DNA of 64,000 bases from Candidatus Omnitrophota bacterium (GTDB lineage: Bacteria; Omnitrophota; Omnitrophia; Omnitrophales; Aquincolibacteriaceae). The stretch is from NCBI GenBank assembly GCA_030698625.1, contig JAUYMS010000035.1, positions 73,950 through 137,949 of the forward strand. The letters are read 5' to 3'. Positions 26,859-35,724 of the stretch are shown here, one piece after another (position 1 is the first letter of the stretch; each line of letters starts with the position of its first letter). Below the pieces are notes generated by a model. It had not been told where the DNA came from and made no database searches. It saw nothing but the letters and a program-made list of their open reading frames with translations. A program made the translations under genes and the position numbers.

Positions 26859-26947
26859 TATCAATATATAGCATATTTATCTAATAAGATGCTAGCATAC
26901 ATGGTAAAAACTGTCAAATTTATCAATACTATCATTTCTATCATCTC
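26859..26947. repeat. TATCA 9-bp repeats and ATGCTAGCAT palindrome
   Basis: In the AT-rich 244-base gap between divergent regulators are TATCAATAT (26859-26867), the perfect palindrome ATGCTAGCAT (26889-26898), and three back-to-back 9-mers TATCAATAC, TATCATTTC, TATCATCTC (26921-26947). The pattern suggests binding sites for a transcription factor that acts on one or both genes. Confidence 0.45.
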
Positions 26948-27077
26948 GGATTATAGAAAATGCCCAACTCGTTGAAAGCGCACTCCGGGAGCTCAAATGG
27001 TCCGTCCGCTCAGGTGGGTCAAAATAAGGCGTTATTACGTCGATACTAATAAGCATAACTAGCCGAAAGTTGATCTA

Positions 27078-29012
27078 ATGCCATCAGCCCCAATACGCCT
27101 TCTTATGTTAGAAGATGACAAAGGGATTTCTACTGTCATCGGGAATATCTTTTTCCAGAAGCTCGAACCCCCCTTTATAGTCGAACTCAAAGAGACCCTC
27201 AAGGAGGCTCTGGAATCCATGAGTAAGATTACTCCAGATGTTATCCTCATGGACCTGGGTCTTCCGGACAGCCAGGGGTTAAATACCTTTCACCGTGTGC
27301 ATGATCACTCACCGGGCGTCCCCATCGTCGTTATGACCGCAAATCACGATGAGGCCTATACGATGGAAGCTATTCGCAAAGGGGCTCAAGACTACCTTGT
27401 GAAAGGGACCTTTGACGCCAAGATCTTGCCGAGGGTCCTAAGTTTTGCGATTGAACGGAAACGCAGCGAACGGGAACTACGGTCTGCCGAGGAAAAGTAC
27501 CGCACCATCTTTGAAAACTCCGCGGTCGCCATTATCGTGGCCAATTCCGTAGAACGCATCGTGTCCTGGAACAAGTTTACGGAAGCCCTCCTCGGGATGC
27601 AGGCCGAGGACCTTCACATGAAGCCCGTCAGTTCCCTTTATCCGGAAGAGGAATGGAAGAAGATCCGCTCCTATGATATCCGCAGGAAGGGCAAGCCTCA
27701 CCAGATTGAGTCGCAGATGATCCGCAAAAATGGTTCCGTCTTCGACGTCGAAGTCGGCATTACGGTTTTAAAGGATCCGGACGGCAATATCACGGGGTCC
27801 ATCGGTATTACCAAGGATATTACCGAACGTAAGATGGCCGAGCGAGCCATTCGCTCTGCCGAGGCAAGATACCGGACCATTTTTGAAAACTCAGCTGTCG
27901 GGATTACGGTGACGGATGCCGATGAGCGTATTATCTCGTGGAACAAGTTTACCGAGAACCTTCTTGGGATGACCCATGAAGACCTGTATCTCAAACCCGT
28001 CTCCTCGCTTTATCCTCCGGAGGAGTGGCAACGCATGCGGGCCGCGAATATCCGGCATAAAGGTGTCCAAGATCATTTTGAGACCCGGATCCTCAATAAG
28101 CAAGACGAGAAGGTGGACATCGATATATCGATCAGCGTTTTAAAGGATAATGAAGGGCAGGTCACGGGTTCGATCGGCATCATTCGCGACATCACTGAGC
28201 GCCGGCAACTCGAAGCAGAGAAAGATCAAAAGCAGAAAGAGCTGCAGGACGCCTATAACAAATTGGGACAAGCGACGCAGATGTTAGTACAGACTGAAAA
28301 GATGAGTGCCGTGGGTATGCTTGCGGCGGGTACGGCGCATGAGCTCAATAATCCTATGATGGGAATCGTGAACTATATCGAATACTGCCGCAAACACACC
28401 GCGGAGGACGACCGGCGGTATCCTGTCCTTCAGGATGCCGAGCGCGAAGTAAAACGATGCATCAAGATTATCAAAGACCTCCTGGCCCTGGCGCATACGG
28501 ATAGCGATGATCAGGCCGGTTTTGAACAGGAGACCTGCGACGAAATCATGGATCGTGTCATCAGGCTGACGAGTTTTCGCGTACAGCAGGAGTCGGTGAC
28601 TTTGGAGGACAAACGTAAGAGGGATACGCGGAAAATATGGATGAAGTCCGATGATGTTGAACAGGTGCTGTTAAATCTCACGGTCAATGCGCTTGATGCG
28701 ATGCGCGGGGCTGAGCACAAAGAGCTTTCGGTCGATGTGCGCCAAGAAGGGGATTGGGTCGAAACGATAATCGAAGACAGCGGCTGCGGTATCCCCGAAA
28801 ATTCTTTGTCCAAGATTTTCAACCCTTTCTATACAACCAAGCCTGAGGGGGAGGGAACCGGATTGGGTCTGTCGGTATCGCAGAGTATTATCCGTAATAT
28901 GGGCGGTCGCATCGAGTGTGAGAGCGAGCCGGGCAAAGGCACTGTCTTTCGAGTATACTTACCCCTAGGGGCAGAAAGGAGCAAAAGTGAGCAAACAAAT
29001 CCTGGTGATTGA
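27078..29012 (+). CDS. Receiver-PAS-PAS histidine kinase (soluble)
   Basis: 644 aa, no membrane segments. It has an N-terminal receiver (LEDDKG, Asp in ILMDLGLPD, Lys in LVKGTF), two PAS domains that are near repeats of each other (each starts YRTIFENSAV, contains SWNKFTE..LGM and ends with GSIGI..DITER), a coiled coil, HisKA with His421 in TAHELNNPMMGIVNY, and HATPase_c (NALDAM, DSGCGIP, GEGTGLGLS). A close paralogue lies at 33354. It is the first gene of a nine-gene plus-strand cluster and overlaps the next receiver gene by 26 bases. The input signal is unknown. Confidence 0.92.
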   Translation: MPSAPIRLLMLEDDKGISTVIGNIFFQKLEPPFIVELKETLKEALESMSKITPDVILMDLGLPDSQGLNTFHRVHDHSPGVPIVVMTANHDEAYTMEAIRKGAQDYLVKGTFDAKILPRVLSFAIERKRSERELRSAEEKYRTIFENSAVAIIVANSVERIVSWNKFTEALLGMQAEDLHMKPVSSLYPEEEWKKIRSYDIRRKGKPHQIESQMIRKNGSVFDVEVGITVLKDPDGNITGSIGITKDITERKMAERAIRSAEARYRTIFENSAVGITVTDADERIISWNKFTENLLGMTHEDLYLKPVSSLYPPEEWQRMRAANIRHKGVQDHFETRILNKQDEKVDIDISISVLKDNEGQVTGSIGIIRDITERRQLEAEKDQKQKELQDAYNKLGQATQMLVQTEKMSAVGMLAAGTAHELNNPMMGIVNYIEYCRKHTAEDDRRYPVLQDAEREVKRCIKIIKDLLALAHTDSDDQAGFEQETCDEIMDRVIRLTSFRVQQESVTLEDKRKRDTRKIWMKSDDVEQVLLNLTVNALDAMRGAEHKELSVDVRQEGDWVETIIEDSGCGIPENSLSKIFNPFYTTKPEGEGTGLGLSVSQSIIRNMGGRIECESEPGKGTVFRVYLPLGAERSKSEQTNPGD

Positions 29013-29370
29013 TGACGAAGAAGCGGTACGTAAGGCATTTTTGCTGGCACTCGAAGATAGCGGTTATGAAATAACCACCGTCGACGCCGGCCGGAAGGGG
29101 ATTGAGGCAGTCAAGAACGGACACTTTGATCTAATTTTTCTAGACCTGCGCATGCCCGGATTCAACGGAGTGCAGACACTTAGAGGTATTCGTGAGGTCA
29201 ATCGCGACGTGCCGGTTTATATCGTGACGGCGTTTCACAAAGATTTTATGGTCGAACTTAAGAGTGCGAGTGAAGAAGGGATTCAGTTTGAACTGGCGGA
29301 AAAGCCGGTGGCCAGCGACCAGATCGTCGGTATCGCCAAAGGCGTTTTCGGAGAGATTGTCGAATCCTAA
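28987..29370 (+). CDS. Single-domain response regulator
   Basis: 127 aa from a GTG preceded by AAAGGAG. It is a complete receiver: VIDDEEAV, Asp in LIFLDLRMPGFNG, Thr in IVTAFH and Lys in AEKPV. It begins inside the 3' end of the kinase gene, so it is probably that kinase's partner. No output domain is present. The KaiB-family gene follows 20 bases later. Confidence 0.88.
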   Translation: MSKQILVIDDEEAVRKAFLLALEDSGYEITTVDAGRKGIEAVKNGHFDLIFLDLRMPGFNGVQTLRGIREVNRDVPVYIVTAFHKDFMVELKSASEEGIQFELAEKPVASDQIVGIAKGVFGEIVES

Positions 29371-29390
29371 TTAAGTAAAGGGGCAATGTG

Positions 29391-29738
29391 ATGGGATTAT
29401 TCGGTGGTCCCAAGAAGCCTTTTGTGTTCCGTTACTATGTCAGTGTGGAAACGGAACATACCAACCAGGTTGTCGGGTGTCTGAAAATGGTACTGGACGA
29501 GTCTATCTGCGGGCAATACGACCTGGAGGTCGTCAGTCTCCTGTTTAAGGTTAAGATTGCCAAGACCGACGGGATTACGCGTACCCCTGCGTTAGCATGC
29601 ATTCACCCGCCCCCGATGCGGAGATTCTACGGCTATTTCGGTTCCGACCTCGCTAAGATCAGAGCGGCATTTAAGGATATGCTGGCCGGAAAGGAAAAAG
29701 GCAACAGCGCGGATGGCGTAAAGGATATCCCGGCCTAA
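29391..29738 (+). CDS. kaiB: KaiB-family protein
   Basis: 115 aa. The segment FVFRYYVSVETEHTNQVVGCLKMVLDESICGQYDLEVVSLLFKVKIAKTDGITRTPALACIHPPPMRRFYGYFG follows KaiB strand by strand: a beta strand, helix, YDLEVV strand, the helix before ATP-like TPAL, then PPPxRRxxG (KaiB PPPVRKIIG). KaiB proteins are thioredoxin-like, fold-switching partners of KaiC, and KaiB-like domains also sit on SasA-type kinases. No kaiA or kaiC is visible here, so a kinase partner is more likely. The ATG at 29391 follows AAAGGGG; a GTG one codon earlier is possible. The stop overlaps the next start (TAATG). Confidence 0.8.
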   Translation: MGLFGGPKKPFVFRYYVSVETEHTNQVVGCLKMVLDESICGQYDLEVVSLLFKVKIAKTDGITRTPALACIHPPPMRRFYGYFGSDLAKIRAAFKDMLAGKEKGNSADGVKDIPA

Positions 29739-30385
29739 TGAGCAAAGTCGTGCTTTCGTTTTTCGTGGGGGCATTGACGGTGACACTGTCTGCGGGGGCC
29801 CTTTACGCGCAGACTATTATTGAAGGTACGGTGGAATTGCCTCAGCGGAAGTATCTGGCTGTGCCGCAGGACCGTTACCAAGACAAGACTCAAAAACCCA
29901 TCGAAGAACCCGATGAGCTGACTGCCGCCGTTTTTTTAGAAGGCGACTTTCCTCCGCCTGTATCGGTTCCGGTCGTAGAACTCCGACAACAAGGCTATCA
30001 GTTCCGTCCCGGGCTTCTCGTGATCCAAACCGGAACAACGGTTGTCTTCCCCAACCTCGATGATGATTACCATAATATTCTTTCCTATTCGATGACGAAG
30101 CGGTTTGATTTAGGGCGGTACCGGAAAGACGAACCGGCTCCGCGCATGACCTTTGATAACCCGGGCCTTGTTAAAACCTACTGTGAGATCCACGAACACA
30201 TGCAGGGCACGATTCTGGTCGTCGATACCCCGCATTTTACCCGTACGGATGCCGAAGGCCGGTACCGGTTGGACGGGATTCCCCCGGGCAATTATGTCCT
30301 GAAAGCATGGGTGCGAAATAAGAAGGTCTGGGAAAAGGCAGTCATAATAACCGCTGGCGAAAGCTACGAGGTTAATTTTCCGTAA
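29738..30385 (+). CDS. Exported cupredoxin with Ig-like carrier domain
   Basis: 215 aa. A Sec signal peptide (cleavage near LYA/Q, residue 25) is followed by a plastocyanin/azurin-like fold. Type 1 copper ligands are all visible: His112 in DDYHNILS and Cys149, His152, Met155 in YCEIHEHMQG. The end (DAEGRYRLDGIPPGNYVLKAWVRNKKVWEKAVIITAG) is a carboxypeptidase regulatory-like beta sandwich. It is a periplasmic copper protein that may carry electrons or sense redox state or copper. It is coupled by TAATG junctions to kaiB upstream and the cyclase downstream. Confidence 0.87.
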   Translation: MSKVVLSFFVGALTVTLSAGALYAQTIIEGTVELPQRKYLAVPQDRYQDKTQKPIEEPDELTAAVFLEGDFPPPVSVPVVELRQQGYQFRPGLLVIQTGTTVVFPNLDDDYHNILSYSMTKRFDLGRYRKDEPAPRMTFDNPGLVKTYCEIHEHMQGTILVVDTPHFTRTDAEGRYRLDGIPPGNYVLKAWVRNKKVWEKAVIITAGESYEVNFP

Positions 30386-32121
30386 TGAGTTTTCGGATTA
30401 AATTAATATTGTCCATGATGCTGGTGGTTTTTGGAATCACGAGTACCGTCCTCTATGTGACCCACAATAGAATTCGCGCTACCTATGAAGGATTGATTCA
30501 CGACATGTTTGGCTCGCAGGTGGAGATCTTTCGTGAAAAGCAGGAGTCTCGCCTGAAGCATGTGAAAGACGAGTGTAAAAAACTGGCGCGTTCCATACGC
30601 CTGTATGCCGCTCTCGAGGAGGGCGATGAGGAGTTGATTTATCAGACGGCAGGCGATGAATTGCGCACGGCCACAGGCGAGTATGTTTTTTACCGGCTGA
30701 TTACCGCAGACGGAGAAGTCGTCAAAGGATGGGATGAGAAGGCCGGAATGAATGCGCCGGTGCCGGCCCGGCAGCTCGAAGAGCAACTTGGCCGCGCAGG
30801 GTTGCGCGCGATCGCGGCTTCGGCGCGGCAACAACTGGGCTATATGGCTATGGGTGAGAGCGCGGGAGAATCCGTTCTCTATGAGGTCATCTATACCCCC
30901 ATCGCCGGTTTTGCCGAGGATGACCGGATCGGGGGCCTCGCGATGGGTTTTCCCGTTTCGCAGTTTGGAAGTTCCGGAGGCGGCAGCCACGGCCAGATCT
31001 TGGGCGGAATTCTATTGGGCGGCCGGCTGTATTCGAGCACTATCCCGTCGATACTCAGAGATCCTGCCGTCCGCCAATTGACGGCCGAAAGCGAGAAATC
31101 CGCGATAGCCGTTCAGAATTACAAGGTTCGTATCGGGAAAACCCAATTCCGTGCGGATTACAGGCCGCTCAATCTTGAATCGCAGTTTCAGGTCGCATTC
31201 CAGGTGGGGCTTTACTCGCTCGAAAATATGAAGCGCGAGCAGGAAGCCATGACCGGGCAAATCCTCTTTCTCGGAAGTGTGGCGATGCTGGCTGCCTTGA
31301 TATTGAGTTTGCTTTTGGCGCATGGCTTGTCCGGCCCGGTGCTTGCCTTGCTGAGCGGTACGAAGGAGATTCAGCGGGGTAACCTGGACGTCGAAGTCCC
31401 GGTGCGAAGCCGTGATGAGATCGGTCAATTGACGGGATCCTTCAACGACATGGCCAAGGGGCTTGCGCTCAAGGAAAAGTATCGCAATATGCTCAATCTG
31501 GTTACGGATAAGGAAGTTGCCGAGCAGCTCATGAGCGGTTCGATCGAATTGGGCGGTGAGACAAGAGAGGCCAGTATCCTATTTTGCGATATTCGAAATT
31601 TTACTCAATATACGCGAGGCATGGACCCGCGCGAAGTCGTGAGCTTCCTCAATGAACATATGACGGCACTGACGAACGTGGTCTACCAATATCATGGTGT
31701 GGTTGATAAATTCGTCGGCGACCTCATTATGGCCGTCTTTGGAGCCCCGAAAGCGCGGGGAGAAGATGTTCATAACGCGGTTTCCTGCGGCTGGCAGATG
31801 ATCAAGGAACGGGACCGATTGAATAAGACTACGAAAAAAAAAATCGAGGTCGGAATCGGAATTGCAACCGGAACGGTCCTCGCGGGCTGCATGGGTTCTC
31901 GGGACCGTCTCAATTACACCGTCCTCGGGGAACGCGTCAATCTCGCCTCACGCTTATCCGACAAAGCGGGCGCACAGGAAATTCTCCTGGATCAACAGAC
32001 GCGGGATCGCTTAAGGGATGTGGCTTCGACGGAGCTTGTTCCGGGCTTGGACCTCAAAGGGTTTTCCGAACCTGTGGACGCGTACCGGCTTTTGAATATC
32101 AACTTTTTGGCCAGGACATGA
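30385..32121 (+). CDS. Membrane class III adenylate/guanylate cyclase
   Basis: 578 aa. An N-terminal membrane helix (6-28), a periplasmic domain of about 260 residues that looks Cache-like, a second helix (about 292-315), HAMP (SGPVLALLSGTKEIQRGNLDVEVPVRSRDEIGQL) and a C-terminal cyclase catalytic domain. Metal-binding Asp402 (ILFCDIRNFT) and Asp446 (VDKFVGDLIMAVFG) are present, as is the NYTVLGERVNLASRL segment. The layout suggests cAMP made in response to a periplasmic signal, perhaps linked to the cupredoxin upstream. ATP versus GTP specificity was not resolved. The ATG overlaps the previous TAA by one base. Confidence 0.92.
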   Translation: MSFRIKLILSMMLVVFGITSTVLYVTHNRIRATYEGLIHDMFGSQVEIFREKQESRLKHVKDECKKLARSIRLYAALEEGDEELIYQTAGDELRTATGEYVFYRLITADGEVVKGWDEKAGMNAPVPARQLEEQLGRAGLRAIAASARQQLGYMAMGESAGESVLYEVIYTPIAGFAEDDRIGGLAMGFPVSQFGSSGGGSHGQILGGILLGGRLYSSTIPSILRDPAVRQLTAESEKSAIAVQNYKVRIGKTQFRADYRPLNLESQFQVAFQVGLYSLENMKREQEAMTGQILFLGSVAMLAALILSLLLAHGLSGPVLALLSGTKEIQRGNLDVEVPVRSRDEIGQLTGSFNDMAKGLALKEKYRNMLNLVTDKEVAEQLMSGSIELGGETREASILFCDIRNFTQYTRGMDPREVVSFLNEHMTALTNVVYQYHGVVDKFVGDLIMAVFGAPKARGEDVHNAVSCGWQMIKERDRLNKTTKKKIEVGIGIATGTVLAGCMGSRDRLNYTVLGERVNLASRLSDKAGAQEILLDQQTRDRLRDVASTELVPGLDLKGFSEPVDAYRLLNINFLART

Positions 32122-33350
32122 ATAAGCTAACACGATATTTTATGCTGGGCTTGTGGTTGATGCTTCCGAGTCATTCGGCATGCGCATCCGTCGAATCCTG
32201 GATGGAGAAGCTCGACGAATCTTTATCGGTTCAAAGCCCGGGCGGCTTTTTTCGGGCCGATCTCAGCGGGGCCTTTGATTTTGAAGTCTACGGGGTGGAG
32301 GGGCAGGCCCCGGGTTTGATCTTCGGCGACGAGAGTTTCGTTAACCCGCGCCTTGCTTTGTTTCTCGACACCCGGCTCGGCGATCATCTTTACGGTTTTC
32401 TCCAAGCGCGAATTGACCGCGGGATTGATCCGCGTGTGAAAAAGCAGGACGCCCGCCTGGACGAATACGTCCTGGGGTATCGTCCTCTGGAAGACGGGCG
32501 TTTGAAACTTCAGGTCGGAAAGTTCGCGACCGTGATGGGCAATTGGGTCCGGCGCCATATGTCGTGGGACAATCCGTTTGTGACAGAGCCCGTGCCCTAC
32601 AATAACTTTACCGTCATCAATGATCAACGCGTGCTGGGCGGACCGGCGGCTCTGCTCTCGTTGCGTCAGATTCCCGATAACAAACGAAAATGGCTGCCCG
32701 TTTTATGGGGACCCGTTTATACGACGGGAGCGTCGGTGTCCGGACGCCTGGCGAAATTTGACTATGCCTTTGCGATCAAGAATGCATCGCCGTCTTCCCG
32801 GCCGGCAGTCTGGAGGGCCAGTCAGAGGACTTGGCAGGATCCGACCTACAGCGGCCGCTTGGGCTTTCGGCCCAATGAATTATGGGACATGGGTCTTTCG
32901 GCGAGTTATGGACCGTATCTCCTGGAGGGTGCCCGAGCCACCCTTTCTCCCAATACGGAGCTTGATGATTATCCGCAATGGGTTTTAGCTCAGGATGTCA
33001 GTTTTTCGCGGCACCGCCTGGAGGTATGGGCGGAGGTTTTCTTGAGCCGCTTTGACGTGCCCAATGTCGGTCATGCCGACACCCTGGCCTATTATCTTGA
33101 GGCCAAGTACAAGCTCCCGCAGGGATTTTTCCTTGCCGCACGCTGGAATCAGCAGTTATTCGGGAAGGTTCAGGACGGGGCGGGGGGCGAGAAGGCCTGG
33201 GACCGCAACATGTTTCGTACCGATTTTTCACTGGGCTATCGCATTACGCGCCATCTTCAGGCAAAATTGCAGTATAGCTTCAGCCACCAGAAAGGTGAGC
33301 GTCAGCAGGGTCAGAACTTGGGCGTCGCCCAGATCACCGCGAGGTTTTAA
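32118..33350 (+). CDS. Outer-membrane porin-like beta-barrel
   Basis: 410 aa with a signal peptide (cleavage near CAS, residue 24). The body is built of alternating amphipathic strands rich in Tyr, Trp, Gly and Arg, with barrel-like segments such as RLKLQVGKFATVMGNWVRRH and LQAKLQYSFSHQ, ending in Phe (ITARF), a typical outer-membrane barrel C-terminus. It resembles phosphate-selective OprO/OprP-like or general porins, but the substrate is not readable. It overlaps the cyclase by 4 bases (ATGA), so it is co-translated with signalling genes, which is unusual. Confidence 0.8.
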   Translation: MNKLTRYFMLGLWLMLPSHSACASVESWMEKLDESLSVQSPGGFFRADLSGAFDFEVYGVEGQAPGLIFGDESFVNPRLALFLDTRLGDHLYGFLQARIDRGIDPRVKKQDARLDEYVLGYRPLEDGRLKLQVGKFATVMGNWVRRHMSWDNPFVTEPVPYNNFTVINDQRVLGGPAALLSLRQIPDNKRKWLPVLWGPVYTTGASVSGRLAKFDYAFAIKNASPSSRPAVWRASQRTWQDPTYSGRLGFRPNELWDMGLSASYGPYLLEGARATLSPNTELDDYPQWVLAQDVSFSRHRLEVWAEVFLSRFDVPNVGHADTLAYYLEAKYKLPQGFFLAARWNQQLFGKVQDGAGGEKAWDRNMFRTDFSLGYRITRHLQAKLQYSFSHQKGERQQGQNLGVAQITARF

Positions 33351-33353
33351 TCT

Positions 33354-35294
33354 ATGGCCGCACCGAAACCCATCAATCTTTTACTCGTGGAAGACAACGA
33401 GCACCTGGCCGATATCCTCGCGACTATATTTGTCCAGCATCGCACACCGCGCTTTCACATGAAGCGGGTCAAGCGTTTGGATAGTGCGCTCGACAGTCTC
33501 CGGCAGACGTTGCCTGACGTCGTGTTGCTCGATCTGGGGTTGCCGGACAGCGACGGCCTCGAAACGTTTACGAAAGTGCACGATCGTGTGCCTGCCATGC
33601 CCATCGTGGTTATGACGGCCGACGACGATGAGCGGCTCACCGTAGAGGCGGTTCGCAAGGGGGCGCAGGATTATTTGGTCAAGGGAACCTTTGACGGCAA
33701 GGACTTGCCGCGTATTTTGGGATTCGCGATTGAACGAAAACGGGCGCAACGCGAGTTGCAGTCGGCCGAAGAAAGGTACCGTACGGTTTTTGAAAACTCG
33801 GCCGTGGCGATATTTGTGGCCGACGCCAAAGAAAGAGTCGTTTCCTGGAACAGGGTTGTCGAAGAACTGCTCGGAATGCGCGACGCGGATTTGCGTTTGA
33901 AGCCGGTCAAATCTCTTTATCCGGAAGAGGAGTGGAAGAAGATTCGGTCTTATGAAATTCGACGCAAGGGAGAGCCGAGGCATATCGAATCTAAAATGAT
34001 TCGAAGCGACGGTTCCATTATTGATGTCGAGGTGTCCATCACGGTTTTGAAAGACGCGGAAGGGAATATTACCGGTTCTATCGGCATCACGAAGAATATC
34101 ACTGAACGCAAGAAGGCGGAGCTCGCTTTAAAACTTGCCGAAGAACGCTATCGCACCATCTTTGAAAACTCAGCCGTAGCCATTACGGTAACTAATGCCG
34201 AAGAAGAAATTATTTCCTGGAATCACTTTGCTGAAAACCTACTGGGCATGAATCGCGAGGACCTCTATAGGAAGCCCGTGAGCTCTCTGTATCCCGCCGA
34301 AGAGTGGAAAATGATTCGTGCCATGAATGTGCGCCAGAAGGGGATCGAACACAACCTGGAAACAAAGGTCATTCGCAAAGACGGCGGGATCATCGACATC
34401 AGCATCTCAATCAGTATCCTTCGCGACGAACAGGGGACCATTACGGGGTCCATCGGCATTATCAAGGACATTACTAAAGCTAAGCGGGCCGAGGAGAAAC
34501 TCAAAAAAGTCAACGAGGAGCTGGTCAAAAACCAGGCGCGCCTGATCCAGGCCGTTCTCGATGTTGAAAAGACCCATAAGGAACTCAAAGACACTCAGGC
34601 GCAACTCATTCAGGCGGAAAAACTGGAATCCGTGGGCCGGTTGGCGGCCGGGATCGCTCATGAAGTCAAAAATCCTCTGGGAATTCTCCTGCAGGGTATT
34701 GATTTTGTCACAAGCGAAATGGGCGAAGGGAATGCGGAGATCCAAGCGGTCCTAGCAGACATGAACGAAGCCGTCGATCGCGCGAGCCTGATCATCAACG
34801 GACTCCTGGATTTCTCGACGGTCTCCAAGCTCCAGATCGAACCCGGAAACTTGAACAAGGTTTTGGACTCCTCTTTGCTTCTCGTTAAGAGTCTGCTCGT
34901 CGGGCAGCATGTGGAAGTGATTCGTGAATATCAAGAGGATCTTCCCGATGTGAGGCTGGACCACAACTGGATCGAGCAGGTGTTTGTGAACCTATTGACC
35001 AATGCAATGCATGCGATGAATGAAGGCGGCAAGGTGTACATCAAGACCCGCTATACTGAGGATAATATGGGCCAGAGAACCGTCGAAGCTCAGATTCGAG
35101 ACACGGGGAAGGGTATCCCCGATAATATTCAGGACAAGATTTTCGACCCGTTCTTTACGACGCGGCGGGGTGTCGGGGGCACGGGGTTGGGACTATCCGT
35201 CGTACGTAACATTGTCGATATGCACGGCGGTCAGATTGAACTACGAAACCACGAGGAAGGCGGGGCGTGTGCTGTCCTCACCTTTGAACTGTAA
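33354..35294 (+). CDS. Receiver-PAS-PAS histidine kinase, paralogue of 27078 gene
   Basis: 646 aa with the same order as the kinase at 27078: receiver (LVEDNE, Asp in VVLLDLGLPDSDG, Lys in LVKGTF), two mutually similar PAS domains (YRTVFENSAV and YRTIFENSAV), a coiled coil with repeated KxQAxLIQA heptads, HisKA with His436 in IAHEVKNPLGILLQG, and HATPase_c (NAMHAM, DTGKGIP, GTGLGLS). The phosphoacceptor box differs (HEVKN versus HELNN), so partner specificity has probably diverged. It starts 3 bases after the porin stop and is followed by two tandem receiver genes. Confidence 0.92.
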   Translation: MAAPKPINLLLVEDNEHLADILATIFVQHRTPRFHMKRVKRLDSALDSLRQTLPDVVLLDLGLPDSDGLETFTKVHDRVPAMPIVVMTADDDERLTVEAVRKGAQDYLVKGTFDGKDLPRILGFAIERKRAQRELQSAEERYRTVFENSAVAIFVADAKERVVSWNRVVEELLGMRDADLRLKPVKSLYPEEEWKKIRSYEIRRKGEPRHIESKMIRSDGSIIDVEVSITVLKDAEGNITGSIGITKNITERKKAELALKLAEERYRTIFENSAVAITVTNAEEEIISWNHFAENLLGMNREDLYRKPVSSLYPAEEWKMIRAMNVRQKGIEHNLETKVIRKDGGIIDISISISILRDEQGTITGSIGIIKDITKAKRAEEKLKKVNEELVKNQARLIQAVLDVEKTHKELKDTQAQLIQAEKLESVGRLAAGIAHEVKNPLGILLQGIDFVTSEMGEGNAEIQAVLADMNEAVDRASLIINGLLDFSTVSKLQIEPGNLNKVLDSSLLLVKSLLVGQHVEVIREYQEDLPDVRLDHNWIEQVFVNLLTNAMHAMNEGGKVYIKTRYTEDNMGQRTVEAQIRDTGKGIPDNIQDKIFDPFFTTRRGVGGTGLGLSVVRNIVDMHGGQIELRNHEEGGACAVLTFEL

Positions 35295-35307
35295 AGAGAG
35301 TGCTGCG

Positions 35308-35724
35308 ATGACAGAGATTCCAGAAGGCGATAAAAAAAGGAAGATTCTTATTGTTGATGACGAAGAACAATTCGGACTCATGGTCAAGAAAAACCTCGAA
35401 AGAGCGGGAAATTTCGACGTGCGCGTGGAAACGCAGGGCAGCAAAGGGCTCGCCGCCGCACGGGAGTTCAGTCCGGATCTTATCCTTCTTGACATGCTCA
35501 TGCCTGATTTAAGCGGGCCCGAAGTTGCCCGCCTTCTCTGGAAAGACCCTCTTCTTAAAGAAGTTCCCATTCTTTTTCTAACCGCGGTGGTCCGCAAGGG
35601 AGAGACTGAGACGTTCACCGAGATTCCGGGATCCAAGGAACCTTTCCATGCCAAGCCCTGCCTGGCCAAACCCGTGCGGACCGCAGAACTGATCAGCGCT
35701 ATCGAAAAGGTTATCGCAGAGTGA
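35308..35724 (+). CDS. Single-domain response regulator
   Basis: 138 aa from the ATG at 35308, the first start that begins just before the receiver; the frame continues upstream to 35020 inside the kinase gene, with no homology. Receiver features: IVDDEEQ, Asp in LILLDMLMPD, Thr in LFLTAVV and Lys in LAKPV. It is a tandem paralogue of the next gene, which it overlaps by 4 bases. There is no output domain. Confidence 0.86.
   Translation: MTEIPEGDKKRKILIVDDEEQFGLMVKKNLERAGNFDVRVETQGSKGLAAAREFSPDLILLDMLMPDLSGPEVARLLWKDPLLKEVPILFLTAVVRKGETETFTEIPGSKEPFHAKPCLAKPVRTAELISAIEKVIAE

Noticed and set aside
27462-27482. RSERELR in the kinase at 27078 as a motif copy
   Set aside because: It is a near miss inside an ordinary coiled-coil linker (KRSERELRSAEE), not exact RSELR.
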